NCBI GenBank assembly: GCA_023394035.1
Contig: JAEXBK010000131.1
Location: forward strand, 1 to 10,674
Origin: Bacillota bacterium
GTDB taxonomy: Bacteria; Bacillota; Clostridia; Peptostreptococcales; Anaerovoracaceae
Reading direction: 5' to 3'
DNA length: 10,674 nucleotides
Positions 1 to 6,848 of the stretch are shown here, in pieces. The position numbers and the translations under genes were made by a program. The first letter of the stretch is position 1. Each line of letters begins with the position of its first letter. Under the pieces are notes generated by a model that was not told the DNA's origin, ran no database searches, and was given only the letters and a program-made list of their open reading frames with translations.

Positions 1-87
1 GTTATTATAACACAAACCACTGTAAAAATCCTCTATATCAACTTATTAGTTATGTTCGCATTAGTATTTTTTGAGATAGTCCTGTTT
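1..87. other. AT-rich non-coding edge beyond the truncated reductase
   Basis: This short AT-rich stretch lies just past the stop codon of the aldo/keto reductase. All three minus-strand frames close here, with stops near 88, 50-52 and 33-35. It therefore does not encode the missing C-terminal part of that enzyme. I see no hairpin with a T run that would serve as a terminator. Confidence 0.5.
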
Positions 88-852
88 TCAATGCTTTTCG
101 CCGTACCACTTCGGACTGTCCAACATCATTACACCGTCAAGGCCTGCCGCAAATCTGATTGCCCAAGAAGCCGGCGACATATCAGGCGCAGCCGCCCTCA
201 TCATTGCAATGGCTTCTTCCGGAAGATTTACAAGGCTTCCGCCCTTGACGGGTTCCATTACGATAATCTTCTTGCCATGCCTAAGAGCGGTTTCATAGTT
301 TGCCCGCGACTGTATGCTTCTGTTTTCCCAATCCAGATAATTTATCTGCAGCTGAACAAAGTCCACCTCGGGATGATCGGTCAATATCTTATCGAGAGTC
401 TCGGCATCATCATGGAAGGAAAAGCCGAGATTCTTTATCTTGCCTTCAGCCTTTTTCTTTGCCGCATATCCGAAGCAGTCATACTCCTCTACCATCGGCT
501 GTCTGCTTCCGACAAGTGAGTGCATCAGATAATAGTCAAAATAGTCAACGCCGACCTTACGAAGCTGCTCATTAAAGATTCTGTCAACATCGGCTGCACT
601 TTTGAGCAGCATTGTAGGCATTTTGTCCGCAACCGTATAGGCCTCTCTCGGGTATCTTTCGACGAGAGCTTTCCTGAGCATATTCTCGCTCTCGTACTCA
701 TGGTACATGTATGCCGTATCAAAGTAAGTAAATCCTCTGTCAATAAACATATCGACCATCTGAAATACCTGTTTTTCGTCAAAAGATTTGCGGTCTTTTT
801 CGTCAATGAGCGGCAATCTCATATAGCCGAAGCCAAGCTTTTTCGTTTCCAT
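88..852 (-). CDS. Aldo/keto reductase, C-terminally truncated
   Basis: This is an NAD(P)H-dependent aldo/keto reductase of the cytoplasmic clostridial type, whose full members carry a C-terminal ferredoxin-like 4Fe-4S segment. The catalytic tetrad is visible: Asp45 and Tyr50 (FDTAYMY), Lys77 (ADKMP) and His111 (YLMHS). Barrel strands continue through VDFVQLQINYLDW, KKIIVMEPVKGG and WAIRFAAGLDGVMM near residue 243. Relatives then continue with a VLSGMS-like cofactor-binding segment and about 100 more residues. Here 11 unrelated residues and a stop follow, giving 254 aa against roughly 370-390. I chose the ATG at 852 because GGAGG (860-864) lies 7 nt upstream; the in-frame ATG at 900 lies next to the promoter -10 and has no such site. 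The substrate cannot be deduced. It is probably a decaying gene, although the catalytic residues survive. Confidence 0.8.
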   Translation of the reverse strand: METKKLGFGYMRLPLIDEKDRKSFDEKQVFQMVDMFIDRGFTYFDTAYMYHEYESENMLRKALVERYPREAYTVADKMPTMLLKSAADVDRIFNEQLRKVGVDYFDYYLMHSLVGSRQPMVEEYDCFGYAAKKKAEGKIKNLGFSFHDDAETLDKILTDHPEVDFVQLQINYLDWENRSIQSRANYETALRHGKKIIVMEPVKGGSLVNLPEEAIAMMRAAAPDMSPASWAIRFAAGLDGVMMLDSPKWYGEKH

Positions 853-887
853 TTCAAGACCTCCACGTATATTTTCTCTATAAATAA

Positions 888-916
888 ATATTATCAGCAC
901 AAATTCAGAATTTCAA
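888..916 (-). promoter_or_regulatory. Sigma-A-type promoter for the aldo/keto reductase
   Basis: On the minus strand, TTGAAA (911-916) and TAATAT (888-893) are separated by 17 nt, and TGA directly before the -10 gives an extended -10 element. The start codon lies about 35 nt downstream of the -10. This is a motif match only. It also argues against translation starting at 900, since that codon lies next to the -10. Confidence 0.55.
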
Positions 917-937
917 GAGTTTTTGCTTTGTTATCAT

Positions 938-966
938 TTGCTACTATTTGCATTATGTGTTAAAAT
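938..966 (+). promoter_or_regulatory. Sigma-A-type promoter for the DtxR/MntR-family regulator
   Basis: TTGCTA (938-943) and TAAAAT (961-966) are 17 nt apart, leaving a leader of about 70 nt before the ATG at 1042. Its -35 lies 21 bp from the -35 of the divergent reductase promoter, so one bound repressor could affect both. A second possible -10 of extended type (TGG followed by TATAAG, 990-995) has no good -35. Confidence 0.5.
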
Positions 967-971
967 GTTTC

Positions 972-1028
972 TTAATCATCTAAACGTGGTATAAGTTCAG
1001 TACGTTAATCATGGTATCAAACGGTATC
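972..1028. repeat. Short direct repeats in the regulator's leader
   Basis: TTAATCAT occurs at 972-979 and again at 1005-1012, 33 bp apart. TGGTAT occurs at 987-992 and 1012-1017. GGTATC occurs at 1013-1018 and 1023-1028, exactly 10 bp apart. They lie between the -10 and the ribosome binding site, where an autoregulatory operator could sit. No clean palindrome of the DtxR or MntR type was found, so an operator role is a guess. Confidence 0.3.
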
Positions 1029-1041
1029 GAGGGGGATTTTA

Positions 1042-1524
1042 ATGAAAGCTGAATCAAACAGTCACTCAGAATTATCATTCATCGCAGCTAAGAGCAACGA
1101 ATCTATCGAAAATTATCTTGAAGCAATACTGATGCTCAGTCAGGAACACCCTGTCGTGAGATCGGTTGACATTGCCGAAGGGCTTGGCTACAAGAAATCG
1201 AGCGTGAGCGTTGCAATGAAAAAGCTTCGCGAAAGAGGAGACATAGTAGTAACTCGTGAGGGTTATATTTATCTTACGGAATCAGGCAAAGCCATAGCGG
1301 AAGGAATATATGAACGCCATATCTTTCTTGCGGCATGGCTTATGGAAATCGGCGTAAGCAGCAAGACTGCACACGATGACGCATGCAGAATCGAGCACTT
1401 TATAAGTGACGAAACATTCAAGGCGATCAAAGCACACGCAAAGGCCGAGCACGCAGACGTTTATCAAGAAACGCGCAACGCCATAAAAGCCCTGAAAAAG
1501 ATAAACTATAACTCTAATCTCTAA
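1042..1524 (+). CDS. DtxR/MntR-family metal-dependent transcriptional regulator
   Basis: This is a 160-aa cytoplasmic repressor of the iron/manganese-responsive DtxR/MntR family. These proteins bind DNA as metal-loaded dimers and usually control metal uptake. Residues 20-80 form the winged helix (SIENYLEAIL, VVRSVDIAEGLGYKKSSVSVAMKKL, then the wing GYIYLTESG). Residues 85-155 form the dimerisation and metal-binding part. Candidate ligands are Glu27, His93, Cys115, Glu118 and His119 (DDACRIEHFISDE). The CxxEH arrangement is DtxR-like, but the protein lacks the third SH3-like domain and so has MntR length. The position occupied by Asp8 in MntR or Met10 in DtxR is Asn24. The start has a strong GAGGGGG site 7 nt upstream. 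The gene is alone on the plus strand, and no metal transporter is visible nearby. The metal and the targets are unknown. Confidence 0.88.
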   Translation: MKAESNSHSELSFIAAKSNESIENYLEAILMLSQEHPVVRSVDIAEGLGYKKSSVSVAMKKLRERGDIVVTREGYIYLTESGKAIAEGIYERHIFLAAWLMEIGVSSKTAHDDACRIEHFISDETFKAIKAHAKAEHADVYQETRNAIKALKKINYNSNL

Positions 1525-2902
1525 ACAGGTCTATTGCCTCGAATATATTTGAGGCGCCGGTAATTCTGCATTTTCCAGACGCATTGCCTAATGGCGATGC
1601 GTTTTTCTGTGGAATAATCATCTGCTCGTAGCCCATTCTGTTCGCCTCTGATACTATCTTCTCTATTCCGCCAACGCTCCTTATCTCTCCGGTAAGTCCA
1701 ACCTCGCCTATCGCCATCATCCTCTTGCTGCTCTTGATTCCGCGCAGCGATGAGTATATGGCAAGAGCCACGGCAAGGTCGACAGATGTGCTGTCCGGTC
1801 TTATGCCTCCAACGACATTAACATATACGTCCTGATTCATCAGATTAAGACCCGCCTTCTTCTCAAGGACGGCTATTATCATCGAAAGGCGGGTATTGTC
1901 TATTCCTACGGCAGTACGCCTCGCAAAGCCGACATTTGCAGGAGATGTAAGCGCCTGTATCTCCATAAAAAGCGGTCTGCTGCCCTCATATGTTGCCGAG
2001 ATAACCGCCCCCTCCGGCATTTGCCCTTTATTGTCAAGAAAAGTTCCCGCAAGATCATGTATTTCTTCCAGACCCTTCTCGCCCATTCGAAAAGCCCCGA
2101 TCTCGCTCGTAGTGCCGAATCTGTTCTTGTATGCACGCAAAATCCTGAGATCTCTGTCACGTTCTCCGTGAAAACCGAGAACACAGTCAACAAGGTGTTC
2201 TACCGTCTTAGGACCTGCAAGATCGCCGCTCTTTGTCACATGTGCAACGATGAATACAGGTATTCCGAGTGACTTGCCTATCTTCATGAGCATGTTGCCG
2301 CAGGCTCTGACCTGAGAAACGCTTCCCGGGCTCGAATCAAGCTCCTGCGAGTACATGGTCTGTATTGAGTCTATGATGAGAAACGAAGGCTTAAGCGTTT
2401 CGCATACCGACTCTACATTTTCCATATTCGTCTCCGAGAGCACAAGAAGGTCGTCGCTCATTACCGTACACACGCGGTCGGCACGAAGCTTTATCTGGGC
2501 TTCCGATTCTTCTCCCGATACATAAAGCACAGTGCCGTTCTTCGCCGCGATATTTGCGGCCGCCTGAATTATAACGGTGGATTTTCCGATGCCCGGCTCT
2601 CCGGAGATCAAGACAAGAGATCCCTTTACAAGTCCGCCGCCAAGCACGCGATTAAGCTCTGTTATCCCCGTATCTATGCGCTCGTATGCGCCTGCTCCAA
2701 CCGAATTAAGACGCGACGGAGCGGCTGCGCGCCCGTTGTTACCGGCACTTCCGGTTCTCCTTCTGCTGTCGCCGACCGATATATCGGGAACCTTCTCATC
2801 AACAAAGGAATTCCAAGCACCGCAAATGCACTGCCCCATCCACTTTGGGCTCTCATAGCCACACTCTTGGCAGACAAAAATAGTTTTCGCTTTCTTAGGC
2901 AT
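1514..2902 (-). CDS. radA: DNA repair protein RadA (Sms)
   Basis: RadA is a RecA-like, DnaB-type helicase that helps process recombination intermediates and extend D-loops. The 462-aa length is normal for the family. In order the protein shows an N-terminal zinc finger (Cys11, Cys14, Cys25, Cys27), Walker A GEPGIGKST (101-109), Walker B FLIIDS with Asp178, the RadA signature KNRFG (259-263), and a C-terminal Lon-like domain (NVVGGIRPDSTSVDLAVALAI, then IGEVGLTGEIRSV). The second half of the zinc finger is CxC instead of the usual CxxC. I placed the start at ATG 2902, with GGAGG (2910-2914) 7 nt upstream; a start at 2926 would add eight residues and place the ribosome binding site inside the gene. 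The gene has its own promoter, and its last 11 bp overlap the convergent regulator gene. Confidence 0.95.
   Translation of the reverse strand: MPKKAKTIFVCQECGYESPKWMGQCICGAWNSFVDEKVPDISVGDSRRRTGSAGNNGRAAAPSRLNSVGAGAYERIDTGITELNRVLGGGLVKGSLVLISGEPGIGKSTVIIQAAANIAAKNGTVLYVSGEESEAQIKLRADRVCTVMSDDLLVLSETNMENVESVCETLKPSFLIIDSIQTMYSQELDSSPGSVSQVRACGNMLMKIGKSLGIPVFIVAHVTKSGDLAGPKTVEHLVDCVLGFHGERDRDLRILRAYKNRFGTTSEIGAFRMGEKGLEEIHDLAGTFLDNKGQMPEGAVISATYEGSRPLFMEIQALTSPANVGFARRTAVGIDNTRLSMIIAVLEKKAGLNLMNQDVYVNVVGGIRPDSTSVDLAVALAIYSSLRGIKSSKRMMAIGEVGLTGEIRSVGGIEKIVSEANRMGYEQMIIPQKNASPLGNASGKCRITGASNIFEAIDLFRD
1536..1555 (+). other. Hairpin just past the regulator's stop codon
   Basis: A 9-bp inverted repeat (GCCTCGAAT and ATTTGAGGC, with one G-T wobble and a 2-nt centre) begins 11 nt after the plus-strand regulator ends, inside the 3' end of radA. 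No T run follows on the plus strand, so it is a poor intrinsic terminator. It may protect the 3' end of the regulator mRNA, or it may be chance within radA coding sequence. Confidence 0.25.
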
Positions 2903-2945
2903 ACGGCGTCCTCCGTTCACAAACATTTGTTCTTTATATACGTAA

Positions 2946-2974
2946 AGTATAGCTTTTCCCCCATACTATGTCAA
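2946..2974 (-). promoter_or_regulatory. Near-consensus sigma-A promoter for radA
   Basis: Minus-strand TTGACA (2969-2974) and TATACT (2946-2951) are separated by exactly 17 nt. The -35 is perfect and the -10 has one difference from TATAAT. The radA ATG lies 43 nt downstream of the -10. This implies steady, independent transcription of radA downstream of the phoR terminator. Confidence 0.8.
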
Positions 2975-3014
2975 TCAATCTTATGCCGCAATATTAAACA
3001 AAAATTCAAAAACT

Positions 3015-3071
3015 CAAAGCAAAACAAAACCGCTCAAAAGTACAACTGGGGCCGCCGTTTGAGCAGTTTTG
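3015..3071 (-). terminator. Intrinsic terminator of the pst-pho operon
   Basis: A 14-bp inverted repeat with one mismatch pairs 3025-3038 with 3058-3071 (CAAAACnGCTCAAA type arms) around a 19-nt GC-rich loop. On the minus strand the hairpin is followed by TTTTGCTTTGAG, a T-rich tail. It begins about 40 nt after the phoR stop and precedes the radA promoter. Downstream sequence on the plus strand is not T-rich, so it is oriented for the minus strand. Confidence 0.75.
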
Positions 3072-3110
3072 GAAAATATTCTATATAAATTTGTCAAGCT
3101 ACGAAACTTT

Positions 3111-4778
3111 TTATTTTTGATTCGCTTCTTTAGGGAAAGACATTCTGATTACAGTCCCCTTCCCCGGTAAACTCTTTAGCTCGATATTTCCGTGGTGATA
3201 CTGAACAGCATGTTTAACGATGGAAAGTCCAAGACCAGTTCCTCCCGAAGCTCGGGAATGACTTTTATCCACTCTGTAAAATCGTTCAAATACGCGTTCC
3301 TGATCTTCGTACGGGATTCCAATACCATCGTCACTTACTGATACAGCCGCATCATTGATGCCATCTTCCACCCTGATTTTAACAGCACCGCCCTCTTTGT
3401 TGTATTTAATGGCATTATCACAAAGATTAAATATGCTTTCTGTAACAAGACGTTTCACGCCTTTAACAATTGACTCGTCACCATCTGCCGTAATGCTTAT
3501 CTTCTTAGAATTTGCAACATCCTCTAAACTTGATACGACATCACAAGCTACATCCAGTAGATTTACATCCTCTTTTACGAGTTCTGCGCCCTCGTCTATT
3601 TGAGAAAGATTTATGATGTCATCTATGAGATTGACAAGTCGTTTGGCTTCAGAGCTTATGTTTCCTACAAATTTCGGCATATCCTCCGGCTTCACCAATC
3701 CATTATCAATAAGCTCAGCACTTCCGATAATAGATTGAAGCGGTGTCTTAAGCTCGTGCGAAACATTCGCCGTAAATTCGCGGCGACTCATTTCCGCAAT
3801 TGATTTTTCGGTTATATCAAAGGCTATTATAACAACGCCCTTCAGATCGCCGTCTGACATTATTCTGCTTATATTAACCTGATATATCGATCCTCTTCTC
3901 CTAAGCTGCAGCTCCGAATGTTCGGATTTTGCCGCCTTATCAAGTGCGCTTATCAAATCTCTGTCTCTGTCAACAGTGACAAAATCCTTGCCTATACACT
4001 CTTCACCAGTTTCAAAAAGTTCAAGTGCCGACTTGTTGATGCTCATCACTTGCCCATTTTCATCAAGCAAAACCAACGCTTCTGCCATATTTCCGATTGT
4101 TTGCTCGAATTCGGCGGTCTTCTGCCTTATCTGATCCATCTGAGACTCTATCTTGCGGCGTTGTCTCTCCATTCTGTTCAAAAGAGGTGCGAGTTCCTCA
4201 TATTCGCTGTTTTCGAGTGGATTCTCAAGATCAAGCTCGTTCATAGGTCTTACTATTCTCTTGGAAAGTCTGCCCGCAAGAATCGAGGAAAGAACAAGTG
4301 TTATAACAGCTACCATGAGTATCGGCTGCGACATGCTCATAACAAGAGTCCAAATCGCCGCACGACTTAGCGATATTCTGAGTACCGATCCATCGCTCAG
4401 TCTCGTTGCACGATACATCATCTTTTCGAGCAACGTCTTTGAATATCTGGAGCTTTCGCCTTCACCTGTTTCAAAGGCCTCTATTACCTCTTCGCGATCA
4501 GCATGGTTCTCCATCATCGCACCGTCATGCTTTGTATCGAACTTCACCGTACCATCTCTGTCTATCCACGTTAGTCTGAATCCCGCCTGTCTGAACTCTG
4601 CAAGATACGCCTCACCGCCATTTTCTACTCCGAGAGCTGCAAGGCTAAGCTCATCTGCAAGCTGTTTTTCCGACATGCTGCCAAAATAGCCATAGACCAC
4701 GCCCATCACTATTACAAGGCTCGTAATCATCACGACACCCGCAACAGTCAACATTGAGCGAAATATTCTCCTTTTCAT
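3111..4778 (-). CDS. phoR: Phosphate-responsive sensor histidine kinase PhoR
   Basis: This is the membrane sensor kinase partner of PhoP. The order is: TM1 (about 11-31), an extracytoplasmic sensor region (about 32-140), TM2 (about 143-168), a HAMP-like linker (171-210), and a PAS domain (about 225-325, MAEALVLLDENGQVMSINKSA). HisKA follows with phospho-acceptor His341 in FTANVSHELKTPLQ. The ATPase has an N box (Asn451 and Asn455 in NLCDNAIKYN), a DDGIGIP box, the F box ERFYRVDKSHSRASGG and the G2 box GTGLGLSIVKH. At 555 aa it is a full-length PhoR-type kinase with all catalytic motifs. Its ATG overlaps the phoP stop as ATGA, with GGAGG upstream. The ligand is not known from sequence; the PhoR call rests on domain order and on its place after pst-phoU-phoP. 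Confidence 0.92.
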   Translation of the reverse strand: MKRRIFRSMLTVAGVVMITSLVIVMGVVYGYFGSMSEKQLADELSLAALGVENGGEAYLAEFRQAGFRLTWIDRDGTVKFDTKHDGAMMENHADREEVIEAFETGEGESSRYSKTLLEKMMYRATRLSDGSVLRISLSRAAIWTLVMSMSQPILMVAVITLVLSSILAGRLSKRIVRPMNELDLENPLENSEYEELAPLLNRMERQRRKIESQMDQIRQKTAEFEQTIGNMAEALVLLDENGQVMSINKSALELFETGEECIGKDFVTVDRDRDLISALDKAAKSEHSELQLRRRGSIYQVNISRIMSDGDLKGVVIIAFDITEKSIAEMSRREFTANVSHELKTPLQSIIGSAELIDNGLVKPEDMPKFVGNISSEAKRLVNLIDDIINLSQIDEGAELVKEDVNLLDVACDVVSSLEDVANSKKISITADGDESIVKGVKRLVTESIFNLCDNAIKYNKEGGAVKIRVEDGINDAAVSVSDDGIGIPYEDQERVFERFYRVDKSHSRASGGTGLGLSIVKHAVQYHHGNIELKSLPGKGTVIRMSFPKEANQK

Positions 4779-5449
4779 GCCTTTACCTCCAGACGATATC
4801 CTACATTTCTGACAGTTTCTATTATTTTACCGTAATTCCCCAACTTCTGTCTAAGTGTCCTTATGTGCATATCTACCGTTCTGCTCTCACCGCAGAAATC
4901 CATGCCCCATATTTCAGAAAATAGCTGATCTCTCGTAAATGCGATGCATGGATGCGACATGAACAATCTGAGCAATTCAAACTCTTTGTATGTAAGCGTT
5001 ATCCTTCTTCCCTCTGCCGTAACCGTATGTTCGTCAAGATTTACAACGAGATCGCCTACTTTTAGCAGATGCTGCACAGTGCTAGGTTTGCATCTTCTCA
5101 TAACCGCTTTGACGCGTGACACCATCTCCATAACACCGAAAGGTTTTACAAGATAATCGTCAGCTCCAAGATCGAGACTCTGTATTTTATCATACTCCAT
5201 TCCCTTTGCCGTTGCCATTATCACCGGTATATCCGCTGTATCCGGCATTGATTTAAGTTTTTTTAGGATCTGAACGCCATCCAATCCCGGAAGCATTACA
5301 TCAAGGATGACAAGCTCCGGTTTTTCGGTCTTAAGAGCTTCGAGAAAGCTGTCTCCCTCTTCAAATCCGCGCGCCTCAAACCCCGTATTTTTAAGCGCGT
5401 AAACCTCTATGTCGCGTATGCTCGTATCATCCTCAACACACCAGATCAT
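4775..5449 (-). CDS. phoP: Phosphate-regulon response regulator PhoP (PhoB family)
   Basis: This is a 224-aa OmpR/PhoB-type response regulator. The receiver domain (1-115) carries the acidic pocket Glu6-Asp7-Asp8, phospho-acceptor Asp50 (VILDVMLPGLDG), Thr80 and Lys102 (LVKPFG). The C-terminal winged-helix domain (about 125-222) shows TYKEFELLRLF, the FTRDQLFSEIWG loop, and the recognition helix region RTVDMHIRTLRQKLG. When phosphorylated by PhoR it should bind Pho boxes such as the one upstream of pstS. The start overlaps the phoU stop as ATGA, with an AGGAG site about 8 nt upstream. Being downstream in the operon it probably controls, it would be autoactivated under phosphate limitation. 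Confidence 0.93.
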   Translation of the reverse strand: MIWCVEDDTSIRDIEVYALKNTGFEARGFEEGDSFLEALKTEKPELVILDVMLPGLDGVQILKKLKSMPDTADIPVIMATAKGMEYDKIQSLDLGADDYLVKPFGVMEMVSRVKAVMRRCKPSTVQHLLKVGDLVVNLDEHTVTAEGRRITLTYKEFELLRLFMSHPCIAFTRDQLFSEIWGMDFCGESRTVDMHIRTLRQKLGNYGKIIETVRNVGYRLEVKA

Positions 5450-6099
5450 TCATTGTCTCCTTTGTGTGCACCCGTAACGGAAAACTCCACCCACTCTGCT
5501 ATATTCGTCGCATGGTCGCCTATTCGCTCAAAATACTTGGCAATCATGAGCAGATCAAGCGCAAGCTCGCCCTGATCCGGTCTTTCTGCGATCAAGCCTA
5601 TCAGTTCAGTCTTCATGTCTGTAAAAATATTATCTACGATATCATCCTTTTCTTCAACCTTTTTTGCGAGAGCTATATCACTCATTACATAGGCATCGAC
5701 GGCACTCGTTACCATCTTGCTTATCACATCAGCCATCTCGTCTATCTTTGTATACGTAATATACGGACTGCCTTTTATGAACTTTGTTATCTCTGCAATA
5801 TCAGCCGCCTGGTCGCCTATTCGCTCCATGTCGGTTATCATCTTAAGCGCTGCAGAAATCTGTCTGAGATCCTTTGCGACAGGCTGCTGCTGCAGGAGAA
5901 GCTTGAGGCAAAGTGCCTCTATATCTCTTTCCTTGCGATCTATATCGCTATCCGAAGCTATCGCAAGATTTGCTTTTTCTATATCCCCGTCAACAAGTGC
6001 CTTTATAGAGTCTCTTATAGCATCCTCACACATGGCACCCATATTGATCATCTCTTTCTTCAAAAGGTCAAGCTGTTCATCAAATCTGTTTCTCATCAT
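5446..6099 (-). CDS. phoU: Phosphate signalling protein PhoU
   Basis: PhoU is a cytoplasmic helical protein that couples the Pst transporter to the PhoR kinase and restrains phosphate uptake. The 217-aa length is typical. It has the expected twofold three-helix-bundle repeat, each half carrying the metal-cluster motif: MERIGDQAADIAE (91-103) and FERIGDHATNIAE (190-202). The gene sits between pstB and phoP, overlapping each by ATGA. Two adjacent ATG codons (6099 and 6096) are both possible starts behind GGGAGG; I kept the upstream one because it gives the same 4-bp overlap seen at the other junctions. Confidence 0.95.
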   Translation of the reverse strand: MMRNRFDEQLDLLKKEMINMGAMCEDAIRDSIKALVDGDIEKANLAIASDSDIDRKERDIEALCLKLLLQQQPVAKDLRQISAALKMITDMERIGDQAADIAEITKFIKGSPYITYTKIDEMADVISKMVTSAVDAYVMSDIALAKKVEEKDDIVDNIFTDMKTELIGLIAERPDQGELALDLLMIAKYFERIGDHATNIAEWVEFSVTGAHKGDNE

Positions 6100-6848
6100 C
6101 CGAACCTCCCCGTAATGTAATCTTCCGTCCTTTTATCGCAAGGCTTAGAGAACAGCGTTTCCGTATCATCATATTCTACGAGTTCCCCAAGCAGGAAAAA
6201 CGCCGTCCTATCCGATATTCTCGCTGCCTGTTGCATATTATGTGTCACTATGATAATAGTATACTTCTTCTTAAGCTCAGCTATAAGATCCTCTATTCTT
6301 GACGTGGATATCGGGTCAAGTGCGCTTGTAGGTTCATCCATCAAAAGCACCTCCGGCGATACCGCAAGTGCTCTTGCAATGCAAAGCCTTTGCTGCTGAC
6401 CTCCTGAAAGTCCGAGTGCCGATTTTTTTAAGCGGTCTTTGACCTCATCCCAGATTGCGGCATCTCTAAGCGATCTTTCCACTATATCATCGAGCTTAGC
6501 TTTTCCCGTAATTCCGTGAGTCCGCGGTCCATATACGATATTGTCATATATGCTCATCGGGAACGGATTCGGTTTTTGAAATACCATGCCGACTTCTCTT
6601 CGGAGTTCATTTACATCCACGGATGCATCAAAAATTTCCTGTCCTCTATATCTAACGCTTCCCGTGATTTTAACTCCCTGCACCATATCGTTCATGCGAT
6701 TAAGCGTCTTAAGGAATGTCGATTTTCCACATCCCGAAGGGCCTATCAGAGCCGTTATCGAGTTTTCCATAATTTCCATATTTATATTATGCAAGGCCTG
6801 TGAGCTGCCGTACCACAGGCTCATGTCCTGAACCGTGATTATATTCAT
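6096..6848 (-). CDS. pstB: Phosphate ABC transporter ATP-binding protein PstB
   Basis: This is the 250-aa ATPase that powers phosphate import on the cytoplasmic face of PstC/PstA. All ABC motifs are intact: Walker A GPSGCGKST (36-44), Q-loop Gln91 in VFQKPNPFPMSIYDN (a PstB hallmark), signature LSGGQQQR (147-154), Walker B LLMDEP with Asp171 and Glu172, the D-loop SALDP, and switch His203. The end TEDYITGRFG is typical of PstB. The gene is translationally coupled to pstA upstream and phoU downstream through ATGA overlaps. Confidence 0.97.
   Translation of the reverse strand: MNIITVQDMSLWYGSSQALHNINMEIMENSITALIGPSGCGKSTFLKTLNRMNDMVQGVKITGSVRYRGQEIFDASVDVNELRREVGMVFQKPNPFPMSIYDNIVYGPRTHGITGKAKLDDIVERSLRDAAIWDEVKDRLKKSALGLSGGQQQRLCIARALAVSPEVLLMDEPTSALDPISTSRIEDLIAELKKKYTIIIVTHNMQQAARISDRTAFFLLGELVEYDDTETLFSKPCDKRTEDYITGRFG

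Noticed and set aside
52..519. Open plus-strand frame of 155 codons opposite the aldo/keto reductase
   Set aside because: It lies antisense to a clearly recognisable enzyme, has no ribosome binding site, and its translation resembles no family.
1536..1555. Hairpin as a true terminator of the regulator gene
   Set aside because: No T run follows the stem on the plus strand, so I list it only as a hairpin of uncertain role.
5464..6120. Plus-strand open frame of 218 codons opposite phoU, and similar long ones at 4153-4689, 7636-8298 and 8943-9506
   Set aside because: Each is a mirror of a strongly supported minus-strand gene, with low-complexity or Cys/Ser/Tyr-rich translations and no start signals.
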